Source of the DNA: an uncultured Acetatifactor sp. | Lineage (GTDB): Bacteria; Bacillota; Clostridia; Lachnospirales; Lachnospiraceae | Length of the DNA stretch: 5,305 nucleotides | Assembly: GCA_910577665.1 (NCBI GenBank) | Contig: CAJTOJ010000064.1 | Coordinates: forward strand, 226 to 5,530 | Direction: 5' to 3' | Shown: positions 1 to 5,305 of the stretch, piece after piece | Layout: the number at the start of each line of letters is the position of its first letter | Position numbering within the stretch: position 1 is the first letter of the stretch | The notes under the pieces: model-generated | Database searches by the model: none | What the model was told of the DNA's origin: nothing | What the model saw: only the letters and a program-made list of their open reading frames with translations | Made by a program: the position numbers and the translations under genes

Positions 1-101
1 TGCAAATGAGGAAGCCAAAAATCAGTTTAGTTAACGGGCTACAGGCCCAAAATAACATCGATCTTTGCCGTTGCTTATAGTATACGGCCTGAAAATAACA
101 A
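1..101. other. Left flank without a recognisable gene
   Basis: No forward frame is open through this stretch. The frame used by the downstream lipid kinase is closed by TAA at 96-98, one codon before that ORF begins. The other forward frames close within 80 bases. No AGGAGG-like site or convincing promoter precedes the kinase. The sequence may be the tail of a disrupted gene or mobile element, but nothing identifies it. Confidence 0.4.
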
Positions 102-971
102 TTGCAAACCCAGACTTGCCCAAAAGGTTTCATTTATGGTGGTGTCAAGTGTGCAGGACATGGGAGTTTAGTTAAAAGGTTAAAACAAAAAAACATAAAC
201 TTTGTAATTAGATATACTAAATACAAAGGACATGCTTGTGTGCTTGCAATGAAATACATTGATAGCGGCATACATAAGATTATGATAGTAGGAGGAGATG
301 GGACTGTTAATGAAATATTAAGAACGATTAAAGATAAACCTGTCGTTCTGGGGATATTACCTATGGGCACAGGTAATGACTTTGCAAGATCATTGGGTTT
401 GTCTATGAATTGGAAAATATCTTTACAGCAAATACTTAAAGAACAAATTAAGTTAATAGATTTAGGATATATAAATGGTGTCCCTTTTACCAATATAGCA
501 GGATTAGGTTTTGATGTAGAGGTTTTGAAACATTCGTTAAATATAAAAAAGATTATAGGCGGCATTGGCGCATACCTTATTGCGTTGATTAGTTCGTTAA
601 TAAATTTTAGAGAATATAATATAATTGTAGAAAATCAGGGGACAAAAAACAAATTCCATGCAAATATTATAGCAATAGGAAATGGTACTCATTATGCTGG
701 AGGAATTAATATAACACCATTAGCAAAAATGAACGATGGGTTATTTGATATTTGCATAATACACGATATGAAAATAAAAAAATTCATTATGTTATTACCA
801 AGAATTATTGCAGGAAAGCATATAAATTCCCCTTATATACAATATTTTAAGACACAAAGATTAAATATTTATAGTGATATGCCGCTAGATGTACAGCTAG
901 ATGGAGAATTGCTATGTAAGGTTCCAATTGAAGCGTTTATAGAAAAAAGAAAGTTAAGGATATATTTGTAA
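102..971 (+). CDS. YegS/BmrU-family lipid (diacylglycerol) kinase, probably with a damaged 5' end
   Basis: Family members phosphorylate diacylglycerol or related lipids at the inner membrane face, using ATP. Seen here (numbered from the TTG at 102): the nucleotide-binding GGDGTVNE at residues 64-71, PMGTGNDFAR at 87-96, the FTNIAGLGFD stretch at 129-138, a GNGTHYAGG...TP...NDG block at 193-213, and LDGE at 266-269. These are the family's hallmark blocks in the right order, and the 289-residue length is near normal. The start is poor: TTG just after a TAA, no ribosome site, and the usual N-terminal NPxAGxG phosphate-binding motif reads GGVKCAGHG, so only the AGHG half survives. The next in-frame starts (GTG 240, ATG 249) would remove the first strand and helix. 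I infer that the true 5' end was replaced near 145-155. The DNA is far more AT-rich than the next genes, suggesting separate origin. The kinase family is secure; whether it is expressed and active is doubtful. Confidence 0.82.
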   Translation: MQTQTCPKGFIYGGVKCAGHGSLVKRLKQKNINFVIRYTKYKGHACVLAMKYIDSGIHKIMIVGGDGTVNEILRTIKDKPVVLGILPMGTGNDFARSLGLSMNWKISLQQILKEQIKLIDLGYINGVPFTNIAGLGFDVEVLKHSLNIKKIIGGIGAYLIALISSLINFREYNIIVENQGTKNKFHANIIAIGNGTHYAGGINITPLAKMNDGLFDICIIHDMKIKKFIMLLPRIIAGKHINSPYIQYFKTQRLNIYSDMPLDVQLDGELLCKVPIEAFIEKRKLRIYL

Positions 972-1009
972 TGGGTTATGTAAAATCATATGAAACCACA
1001 AGAACTCAC

Positions 1010-1016
1010 AAGGAGG
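1010..1016 (+). promoter_or_regulatory. Ribosome binding site of the Memo-AMMECR1 gene
   Basis: AAGGAGG lies 10 bases before the ATG at 1027. It is a near-perfect Shine-Dalgarno sequence and fixes that start. It sits in a 55-base gap after the kinase stop. I see no clear -35/-10 pair in that gap, although TAAAAT at 981-986 resembles a -10 box. Confidence 0.85.
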
Positions 1017-1026
1017 CATCAGAACA

Positions 1027-2583
1027 ATGGCAATCCTGGCAGGATACATGCTTCCCCACCCGCCGCTGATCATACCGGAAGTGGGAAAGGGGGAAGAGGA
1101 GAAGATCCGCAATACCATCGAAGCATACCGGAAGGCTGCACAGGACATTAGCACTTTACGCCCGGAGACCATCGTCCTGTGCTCCCCCCACCAGACCCTG
1201 TATGCGGACTATTTCCATATCTCCCCAGGCCGGGGAGCAAAAGGGGACTTCAGACAGTTCGGTGCTCCCCAGGTGGCCATGGAAGTCACCTACGACAGGG
1301 AATTCGCGGAACATCTGGGCAGCATGGCCGGCGCAGAGGGACTTCACGCCGGGATGCTGGGGGAACGGGAGAAGAGACTGGACCATGGCACCCTGGTGCC
1401 GCTGTATTTCGTAAACCAGTACTGGACGGAATACCGGCTGGTGAGGGTCGGCCTGTCGGGTTTCCCTTTAACAGCACATTACCGGCTGGGACAGTGTATC
1501 CGGAAAGTATCGGAGACTCTGGACCGGAAAGTAGTGGTGATCGCCAGCGGCGACCTGTCCCACCGGCTGAAGGAAGACGGCCCCTACGGATACCGGAAGG
1601 AAGGACCGGAATACGATGCCCGGATCATGGATGTGATGGGAAGGGGGGATTTTGGGGAACTGCTGGATTTCCCGGAGGATTTCTGCGAGAAAGCAGCGGA
1701 ATGCGGCCACCGCTCTTTTACCATCCTGGGGGGAGCCTTTGACGGTATAGGGGTACAGGCCCAGGCCCTGTCCTATGAAGGGCCTTTTGGTGTGGGATAT
1801 GGCATCTGTACCTACCGGGCAGCAGGCCAGGCCCCGGAGAGAAATTTCCTGGAACAGTATGAGTCCCGGGAACAGGAGAAACGTAAAGTCCGGCAGGAAA
1901 AAGAAGATGCCTACGTAAAACTGGCCCGGTACACCATCCAGGAATATGTGTGCCATGGCAGGGTGCCGGGGGTGGATGAACTGCCTGGGAAGCTGGGAAA
2001 GCCGGGAACAGAAGAACTGCCGGGAAAGCCAGGGAAGGCAGAAGCAGAAGGACTGTGGGGAAAGCCAGGGAAGGCAGAAGCAGAAGGACTGTGGGGAAAG
2101 CCAGGGGAGGCAGAAGCAGAAGGGCTATCGGGAAAGCGGGAAGTAGCAGTCGGGCTGCCGGAAGAACTGTACCACACCAGAGCCGGGGCTTTCGTGTCCT
2201 TAAAAGAAGATGGGAAACTGCGGGGCTGCATCGGCACCATCCAGCCGGTACGGGACTGCCTGGCAGAAGAAATCATACACAATGCCATCAGCGCCTGCTC
2301 CCAGGATCCCAGGTTTCCTGCCGTGGAACCCTGGGAAGTGGAACGCCTAACCATCAGCGTGGACGTGTTGGGCGACACGGAGCGGATCTCCTCACCTGCA
2401 CAACTGGATGTAAAACGCTATGGCGTCATCGTGACGAAGGGCGCCAGAAGAGGCCTTCTGCTGCCGAACCTGGAAGGCGTGGACACCGTGGAACAACAGA
2501 TCGCCATTGCAAAACAGAAGGCCGGTATCCGGGAACAGGAGAAAGTGGAACTGGAACGGTTTGAGGTAGTGCGACATGAGTGA
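1027..2583 (+). CDS. amrA: AmmeMemoRadiSam system protein B-protein A fusion (Memo domain + AMMECR1 domain)
   Basis: This is a 518-residue two-domain protein. Residues 1-~265 are a Memo/LigB-like domain related to class III extradiol dioxygenases: LPHPP (H11), CSPH (H55), LDHGTLVPLYF (118-128), ASGDLSH (173-179) and ECGH (225-228). By motif order, H11, H55 and C226 should match the metal site of human MEMO1 (H49, H81, C244). A charged linker (~270-292) leads to an AMMECR1 domain: helix DAYVKLARYTIQEYV, GAFVSL (387-392), LRGCIGT (398-404), DPRFP (427-431), LTISVDVL (441-448) and LLLPNLEGVDT (477-487). Between the first helix and GAFVSL sits a low-complexity insert with four 12-residue repeats, where the family normally has a short loop. 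The start is set by AAGGAGG. It is followed 57 bases later by the AmrS gene, so the two are probably co-transcribed. The cassette's reaction is not established; a metal- or radical-dependent modification is inference only. Confidence 0.93.
   Translation: MAILAGYMLPHPPLIIPEVGKGEEEKIRNTIEAYRKAAQDISTLRPETIVLCSPHQTLYADYFHISPGRGAKGDFRQFGAPQVAMEVTYDREFAEHLGSMAGAEGLHAGMLGEREKRLDHGTLVPLYFVNQYWTEYRLVRVGLSGFPLTAHYRLGQCIRKVSETLDRKVVVIASGDLSHRLKEDGPYGYRKEGPEYDARIMDVMGRGDFGELLDFPEDFCEKAAECGHRSFTILGGAFDGIGVQAQALSYEGPFGVGYGICTYRAAGQAPERNFLEQYESREQEKRKVRQEKEDAYVKLARYTIQEYVCHGRVPGVDELPGKLGKPGTEELPGKPGKAEAEGLWGKPGKAEAEGLWGKPGEAEAEGLSGKREVAVGLPEELYHTRAGAFVSLKEDGKLRGCIGTIQPVRDCLAEEIIHNAISACSQDPRFPAVEPWEVERLTISVDVLGDTERISSPAQLDVKRYGVIVTKGARRGLLLPNLEGVDTVEQQIAIAKQKAGIREQEKVELERFEVVRHE
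1987..2130 (+). repeat. Four in-frame 36-base tandem repeats within the AMMECR1 domain
   Basis: Units lie at 1987-2022, 2023-2058, 2059-2094 and 2095-2130. They encode GKLGKPGTEELP, GKPGKAEAEGLW, GKPGKAEAEGLW and GKPGEAEAEGLS. Units 2 and 3 are identical base for base. Unit 4 differs at four positions, and unit 1 is much more diverged. Degenerate flanking pieces (VDELP before, GKREVAVGLP after) suggest older copies. The period is a multiple of three, so copy-number change would keep the frame. The identity of two units points to recent duplication. Confidence 0.95.
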
Positions 2584-2622
2584 GTTCATTTCCCATTTCC
2601 GATGATATGGAATGCAGTCATT

Positions 2623-2630
2623 AAGGAGGA
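2623..2630 (+). promoter_or_regulatory. Ribosome binding site that decides the AmrS start
   Basis: AAGGAGGA lies 10 bases before the ATG at 2641, the same spacing as at the upstream gene. It falls inside the coding region if the earlier in-frame ATG at 2602 were used. That earlier ATG has no ribosome site of its own, so 2641 is the better start. Confidence 0.8.
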
Positions 2631-2640
2631 TCCGGAAACA

Positions 2641-3513
2641 ATGCAGACAACCTGTAACGTGTGCATGCACCACTGCAGCCTAGCACCTGGCCAGAAGGGA
2701 CGCTGCGGCGCCCGGAAAAACGTGGATGGCACAATCCTCTGTGAGAACTACGGCCAGATCACCTCCCTGGCCCTGGATCCCATTGAGAAAAAGCCACTGA
2801 AAAGATTCCATCCGGGAAGCAGGATTCTGTCCGTGGGAAGCTACGGCTGTAACTTAAGATGTCCTTTCTGCCAGAACCATGAGATCTCTATGGCGGGGAA
2901 GAACCCTGCAACAGGGAATACCATGCTCCCCCCAGAAGACATGCCGGAAACCCTGTATGTCTCACCCGGACAATTAGCAGCTACAGCCCTGGAATGGAAA
3001 AAACGGAAAAGGGCTGGAAACATCGGCATCGCCTATACCTACAACGAACCCCTGGTGGGCTGGGAATACGTCCGGGATACAGCCCGGCTGGTCCGGGAAT
3101 TCGGCATGTGCAATGTGCTGGTGACAAATGGCACTGCCTCCCTGGAGATCCTGGAGGAACTGCTGCCCTATATAGACGCCATGAACATTGACTTGAAAGG
3201 CTTCCGGCAGGACTATTACCGGAAACTGGGCGGCGACCTGGAAACCGTGAAGACCTTCATCACCAGGGCCGCCCAGGAATGCCATGTGGAACTGACAACC
3301 CTGGTGGTACCCGGTGAGAATGACAGCCTGGAGGAGGTGGAAGAGGAAGCGGAATGGATCGCCCGTCTGGATCCGGGGATCCCCCTGCATGTGACACGGT
3401 TCTTCCCACAGTACCGGATGACCGACAGGGAAGCTACGGATGTGGAGTTGCTGTGGCAGATGAAGAAAGTGGCGGGGAAGTACCTAAGGGATGTGGTGGT
3501 GGGGAATGTGTGA
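2641..3513 (+). CDS. amrS: AmmeMemoRadiSam system radical SAM enzyme
   Basis: This 290-residue radical SAM protein resembles pyruvate formate-lyase activating enzymes. It should use a [4Fe-4S] cluster and S-adenosylmethionine to make a 5'-deoxyadenosyl radical; its substrate is unknown. Seen: an N-terminal cysteine cluster (C5, C8, C12, C22) typical of AmrS, the radical SAM motif CNLRCPFC (C70, C74, C77), YTYNEP at 132-137, VTNG at 161-164, NIDLKGF at 182-188 and RFFPQYRMTD at 253-262. Start 2641 is chosen over ATG 2602 because it has a strong ribosome site and because the family begins at the CNVC motif. The gene lies 57 bases after the Memo-AMMECR1 gene, on the same strand and with similar base composition, so the two form an operon. 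The protein ends in VVVGNV; as I recall, clostridial relatives end in a similar GNC. The stop overlaps the start of the decayed regulator sequence, so the last codon or two may come from a deletion junction. Confidence 0.94.
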   Translation: MQTTCNVCMHHCSLAPGQKGRCGARKNVDGTILCENYGQITSLALDPIEKKPLKRFHPGSRILSVGSYGCNLRCPFCQNHEISMAGKNPATGNTMLPPEDMPETLYVSPGQLAATALEWKKRKRAGNIGIAYTYNEPLVGWEYVRDTARLVREFGMCNVLVTNGTASLEILEELLPYIDAMNIDLKGFRQDYYRKLGGDLETVKTFITRAAQECHVELTTLVVPGENDSLEEVEEEAEWIARLDPGIPLHVTRFFPQYRMTDREATDVELLWQMKKVAGKYLRDVVVGNV

Positions 3514-4092
3514 AGAGAATGAAGGCTCTGGCCCAGGCCCTGGATGTCCGGGTATCTGATTTCTTAACCAGCCGCAATGAAAATCTTTCGTTTATACTCG
3601 GGTAATTCAGAACAGGCAGCAGGCTTTCCATGAGCCAGCAGGAATATATCCGGGAATCTGTTGAAGAATACATGAGCAGGTTCTATACGATTGCTGACAT
3701 TCTGGGGGGGGAGAAGTCCTGCCGGATGCACCAGCCTGCCATAGTGTGACCTTGACGGGCCATGCGGAAACAGATGCAAAAGCCTTGAGGAAGCATCTGC
3801 GCATTGCGGATGCAGGACCCATTGGAAACCTAATTGAATTGTTAGAGAATAAGGGGATAGGGCAAATCTGTGTGGAATTATTACGGACAGTACGGCGAAA
3901 GATTTTTACTTGAAAGCCAGTCAGCTCGGCTGGAGAAAAAAGGAACCAATCCGAATAAACCGGGAGGAACCGATGCTGTTTTCACAGCTTGTATTCCGTG
4001 CCGTTAGCGAAGAAGAGATATCCGTCCAGAAAGGGGCAGAGCTATTGAGACAGCCATATGAATATGTGGCCGGGCAGTGCTTTGCCTTTTAG
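3510..4092 (+). pseudogene. Decayed XRE-family regulator / ImmA-IrrE metallopeptidase
   Basis: Read across three frames, this is the remains of an HTH-XRE plus ImmA/IrrE protein, a family found in mobile elements and toxin-antitoxin-like pairs. Piece 1 (3510-3605) encodes the end of an HTH domain, MKALAQALDVRVSDFLTS, then hits TAA at 3603. The same frame continues with SMSQQEYIRESVEEYM and FYTIADILGG up to the G run at 3704-3711. Piece 2, shifted by one base from about 3710, gives EVLPDAPACHSVTLTGHAE and GPIGNLIELLENKGIG, ending at TGA 3911. Piece 3 is in the third frame from about 3871: CGIITDSTAKDFYLKASQ, LGWRKKEPIRINREEP and QKGAELLRQPYEYVAGQC, ending at TAG 4090. The HEXXH peptidase core expected between pieces 2 and 3 is missing, as is the start of the HTH. 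The gene cannot make an active peptidase. The family call rests on the order and wording of these blocks. Confidence 0.82.
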
Positions 4093-4195
4093 CAGTACTT
4101 ATTATTGTATAAATGAATTGCTAAGACATAATGGCGGGAAGGTTCGTTTGCCAGAAGAGGAACTGAAGAGGCGTTTGGATTTGTAATGGAGAGAG

Positions 4196-4225
4196 AAAGC
4201 ATCTGCTGAGTTGGCGGGTGCTTTT
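4196..4225 (+). terminator. Rho-independent terminator-like hairpin
   Basis: The 11-bp stem AAAGCATCTGC / GCGGGTGCTTT (4196-4206 with 4214-4224, two G-T pairs) encloses a 7-base loop. It is followed by a short T run, TTTT at 4222-4225. It lies about 100 bases after the ImmA/IrrE relic and probably ended that former transcript; it may now end read-through from amrS. The T run is short, so strength is uncertain. Confidence 0.55.
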
Positions 4226-4302
4226 ACGCTTGACAGGGTTTCGTTAAGAACTGAATACATACATTTTTCACTACAAGAAATTTGAATAATTATGTTTTTA
4301 TG

Positions 4303-4331
4303 TTTACGGCGCAAACAATTTATGTTATATT
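4303..4331 (+). promoter_or_regulatory. Candidate sigma-A promoter in AT-rich DNA
   Basis: TTTACG (4303-4308) and TATATT (4326-4331) are separated by 17 bases. They match the -35 consensus at four of six positions and the -10 at five of six. The site points toward the 4398-4770 region. AT-rich DNA gives such matches by chance, so support is modest. Confidence 0.3.
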
Positions 4332-4513
4332 TCTTTAAAAGATTATGTAGTCAAAAAATAAACAAGATTGTAAGAAAGTGGCACACATTGAAAGGACATG
4401 CGGAAAAATGGCGAAATTTATAGGATCGGCATATTAAAAGTGCTTGATGACAAAGAGGGAGATGGACGAGCTTCTCACATATGAAACTTCTGGTTAGTGG
4501 GAATTTAAGCATA

Positions 4514-4546
4514 AATTAGAGGGATACCAAGAATTAGAGGGACACC
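4514..4546 (+). repeat. Two 15-base direct repeats, 18-base period
   Basis: AATTAGAGGGATACC (4514-4528) recurs as AATTAGAGGGACACC (4532-4546) with one mismatch. Read in the frame of the downstream ORF they give LEGYQE and LEGHRV. The second copy supplies the GAGGG that could serve as ribosome site for GTG 4552. Confidence 0.7.
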
Positions 4547-4551
4547 GAGTA

Positions 4552-4770
4552 GTGCTGGAACTTAGCAGAGATAGTGGCAGATATATGAAGAGAACCATTC
4601 TTCTCGGATATAATAATCCAAACAGTAGTTTCATGTTTTTTAGGTATTGTAAAATGCAGAATAAATTGATGATAGAATGCGATTTAGGGGAGAGGATATG
4701 GGGTTATGGCAATGACGGAATCGGTTATGATAAAAGTACCGGCGGGGATGTCAAAATATTTAGAGTGTAG
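4552..4770 (+). CDS. Hypothetical protein of 72 residues, unrecognised
   Basis: The ORF begins at GTG 4552, 10 bases after GAGGG (4537-4541); ATG 4585 is an alternative start without a clear ribosome site. The frame is open back to TAG at 4495-4497, so up to 18 further residues (WEFKHKLEGYQELEGHRV) could precede. The protein is rich in aromatic residues and glycine (MFFRYCKM, RIWGYGNDGIGYD) and ends GGDVKIFRV. It has no membrane segment, signal peptide or motif I know. The DNA is AT-rich, like the lipid kinase and unlike the genes on either side. It may be the C-terminal remnant of a longer gene whose 5' part is broken upstream. It lies just outside the probable end of the recombinase-bearing element. 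No function can be offered. Confidence 0.4.
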   Translation: MLELSRDSGRYMKRTILLGYNNPNSSFMFFRYCKMQNKLMIECDLGERIWGYGNDGIGYDKSTGGDVKIFRV

Positions 4771-4808
4771 GAAAGTACAGTTTACAAGGGACTACACAAG
4801 GTAACGGT

Positions 4809-4834
4809 CTGACGGGCGCTGATATGCCCGTCAG
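4809..4834. repeat. Perfect 9-bp inverted repeat over the recombinase stop codon
   Basis: CTGACGGGC (4809-4817) and GCCCGTCAG (4826-4834) form a perfect stem around an 8-base loop. The recombinase stop TGA (4831-4833, minus strand) lies inside it. On the plus strand the stem is followed by ATTTTCC, a weak terminator tail. On the minus strand no T run follows, so termination of the recombinase transcript here would be inefficient. It may instead be a structural element at the element's end. Confidence 0.6.
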
Positions 4835-5305
4835 ATTTTCCATGTGATGTTTAAGCTGTCGCTTGTGGCGGCAATGGTGGTAATCATCAAATCCACCACC
4901 CGCCGCTTGTCGTCAAAGGATACGTTCTTCCAAGTGTCGAGGTAGCCGGAAATCTGGCTGACCTGTTCCGGGCTGATGGCTTCCACGGTCAACTCCGCCA
5001 TCTTCGCCAGAAGTTCCTGCTTGCGTCCGTCCAGTTCGGCTATCTTCACATTCACATAGGAGAGCAGCACATTATTTGCGCCTGTCAGACTGTCCAGCAA
5101 CTTTTCAATCTCGCTATCCACATGGGCAAGTTCCACTTGCAGGGCGGTGATTTTGGGATTGGCCTTTGCCGCTTTCTTCCTGCCCGTCAGTGTCTTGTAG
5201 CTGTCCAGCTTTTTCACCATCTGCCGATACACCACCGCTTCCAGTTCCGCCGTGATGATTTTCCCACAGCCGGGACAGCTTTTGTTGTCCAGCCGTTTCG
5301 TACAG
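4831..5305 (-). CDS. Large serine recombinase, C-terminal part (runs off the right edge)
   Basis: The minus-strand frame is open from the right edge to TGA at 4831-4833, giving about 157 residues; the N-terminal catalytic resolvase domain lies outside the window. Seen in order: a partial zinc ribbon (C...KSCPGCGK, just inside the edge), a long charged helix with heptad-like leucines (ITALQVELAHVDSEIEKLLD, then IAELDGRKQELLAKMAEL) as expected for the coiled-coil motif, and a C-terminal segment with ISGYLDTWKNVSFDDKRRVV. This is the layout of large serine recombinases that integrate and excise clostridial conjugative and mobilizable elements (TndX-like group). Such genes usually sit at the very end of their element, transcribed toward the junction, so an attachment site may lie between 4771 and 4808. 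The GTG at 5235 is internal, not the start. The family call is firm; the specific element is unknown. Confidence 0.85.
   Translation of the reverse strand, partial: CTKRLDNKSCPGCGKIITAELEAVVYRQMVKKLDSYKTLTGRKKAAKANPKITALQVELAHVDSEIEKLLDSLTGANNVLLSYVNVKIAELDGRKQELLAKMAELTVEAISPEQVSQISGYLDTWKNVSFDDKRRVVDLMITTIAATSDSLNITWKI

Larger units (their letters stand above)
4093..4551. other. Mostly non-coding stretch between the pseudogene and the orphan ORF
   Basis: No convincing gene is present. A 34-codon open stretch (4082-4186, from TTG, containing KVRLPEEELKRRLDL) overlaps the end of the pseudogene. It has no ribosome site and I do not recognise it; it may be a scrap of a former gene. After the hairpin at 4196-4225 the DNA turns AT-rich. 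A 28-codon stretch (4398-4484, beginning MRKNGEIYRIGILKVLDD) has an AAAGGA only one base before its ATG, too close to work well. A second short frame (4462-4497, MDELLTYETSG) ends at TAG and is in register with the ORF at 4552. Together these may be remnants of one broken gene. Confidence 0.4.

Noticed and set aside
75..160. Short antisense open frame (28 codons, DTTINETFWASLGLQLLF) across the left breakpoint
   Set aside because: It looks protein-like but is too short, has no ribosome site and matches nothing I know.
134..565. 143-codon ORF antisense to the lipid kinase
   Set aside because: It is the shadow of the kinase: the sense frame carries all conserved motifs and the antisense protein none.
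981..986. TAAAAT as -10 box of the AmmeMemoRadiSam operon
   Set aside because: No -35 box stands at a proper distance, so I do not call a promoter there.
1156..2673. Several long overlapping ORFs on both strands within the Memo-AMMECR1 region
   Set aside because: They are alternative-frame readings of a GC-richer gene with a clear domain match; none has a ribosome site or family motifs, and the one over the repeats only mirrors the tandem units.
3370..3385. GGGGATCCCC palindrome
   Set aside because: It is inside well-conserved amrS coding sequence and explained by codons.
3793..3813. Hairpin GCATCTGC / GCGGATGC with a 5-base loop
   Set aside because: It lies within former coding sequence of the regulator relic and has no T run; chance complementarity is likely.
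4230..4259. Perfect -35 box TTGACA at 4230-4235
   Set aside because: No acceptable -10 box lies 16-18 bases downstream (GAATAC or AATACA), so it is probably chance.

Overview
The window looks like accessory DNA from a low-to-mid GC Firmicute, most likely a gut clostridium of the Lachnospiraceae type. This is inferred from strong AGGAGG ribosome sites, a clostridial-style AmmeMemoRadiSam cassette, an XRE-ImmA/IrrE regulator-peptidase relic and a large serine recombinase of the kind carried by clostridial integrative elements. No rRNA, tRNA or CRISPR array is visible.

Layout. Bases 1-101 carry no recognisable gene. Bases 102-971 (+) encode a YegS/BmrU-type lipid (diacylglycerol) kinase in very AT-rich DNA. 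Its body is well preserved, but its first ~17 codons do not look like the family and have no ribosome site, so the 5' end is probably lost or replaced. Bases 1027-3513 (+) are GC-richer and hold a two-gene operon: a Memo-AMMECR1 fusion (AmmeMemoRadiSam proteins B and A in one chain), then its radical SAM partner AmrS. The AMMECR1 half is interrupted by four 12-residue tandem repeats, two of them identical at the DNA level.

Right after AmrS, overlapping its stop codon, lies the wreck of an XRE/ImmA-IrrE gene (3510-4092). It lacks its 5' end, has an in-frame stop, a frameshift at an eight-G run, and an internal out-of-frame deletion that removed the HEXXH peptidase core. A terminator-like hairpin follows (4196-4225). 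Then comes an AT-rich stretch with a candidate promoter, a short 18-base-period repeat and one unrecognised 72-residue ORF (4552-4770).

From 4831 to the right edge, on the minus strand, is the C-terminal part of a large serine recombinase (zinc ribbon, coiled coil, C-terminal segment). It converges on the other genes and probably marks the end of an integrated element that extends beyond the window.

How it fits together. The only intact functional unit is the Memo-AMMECR1/AmrS pair. By family knowledge these proteins form a conserved cassette of unknown chemistry: a LigB-like metal site, an AMMECR1 domain and a radical SAM enzyme. Everything around it looks like the product of insertion and deletion: a kinase with a damaged start, a decayed regulator fused to the tail of amrS, and a mobile-element end. 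The strongest leads are the repeat expansion inside the AMMECR1 domain and the layered decay of the ImmA/IrrE gene.
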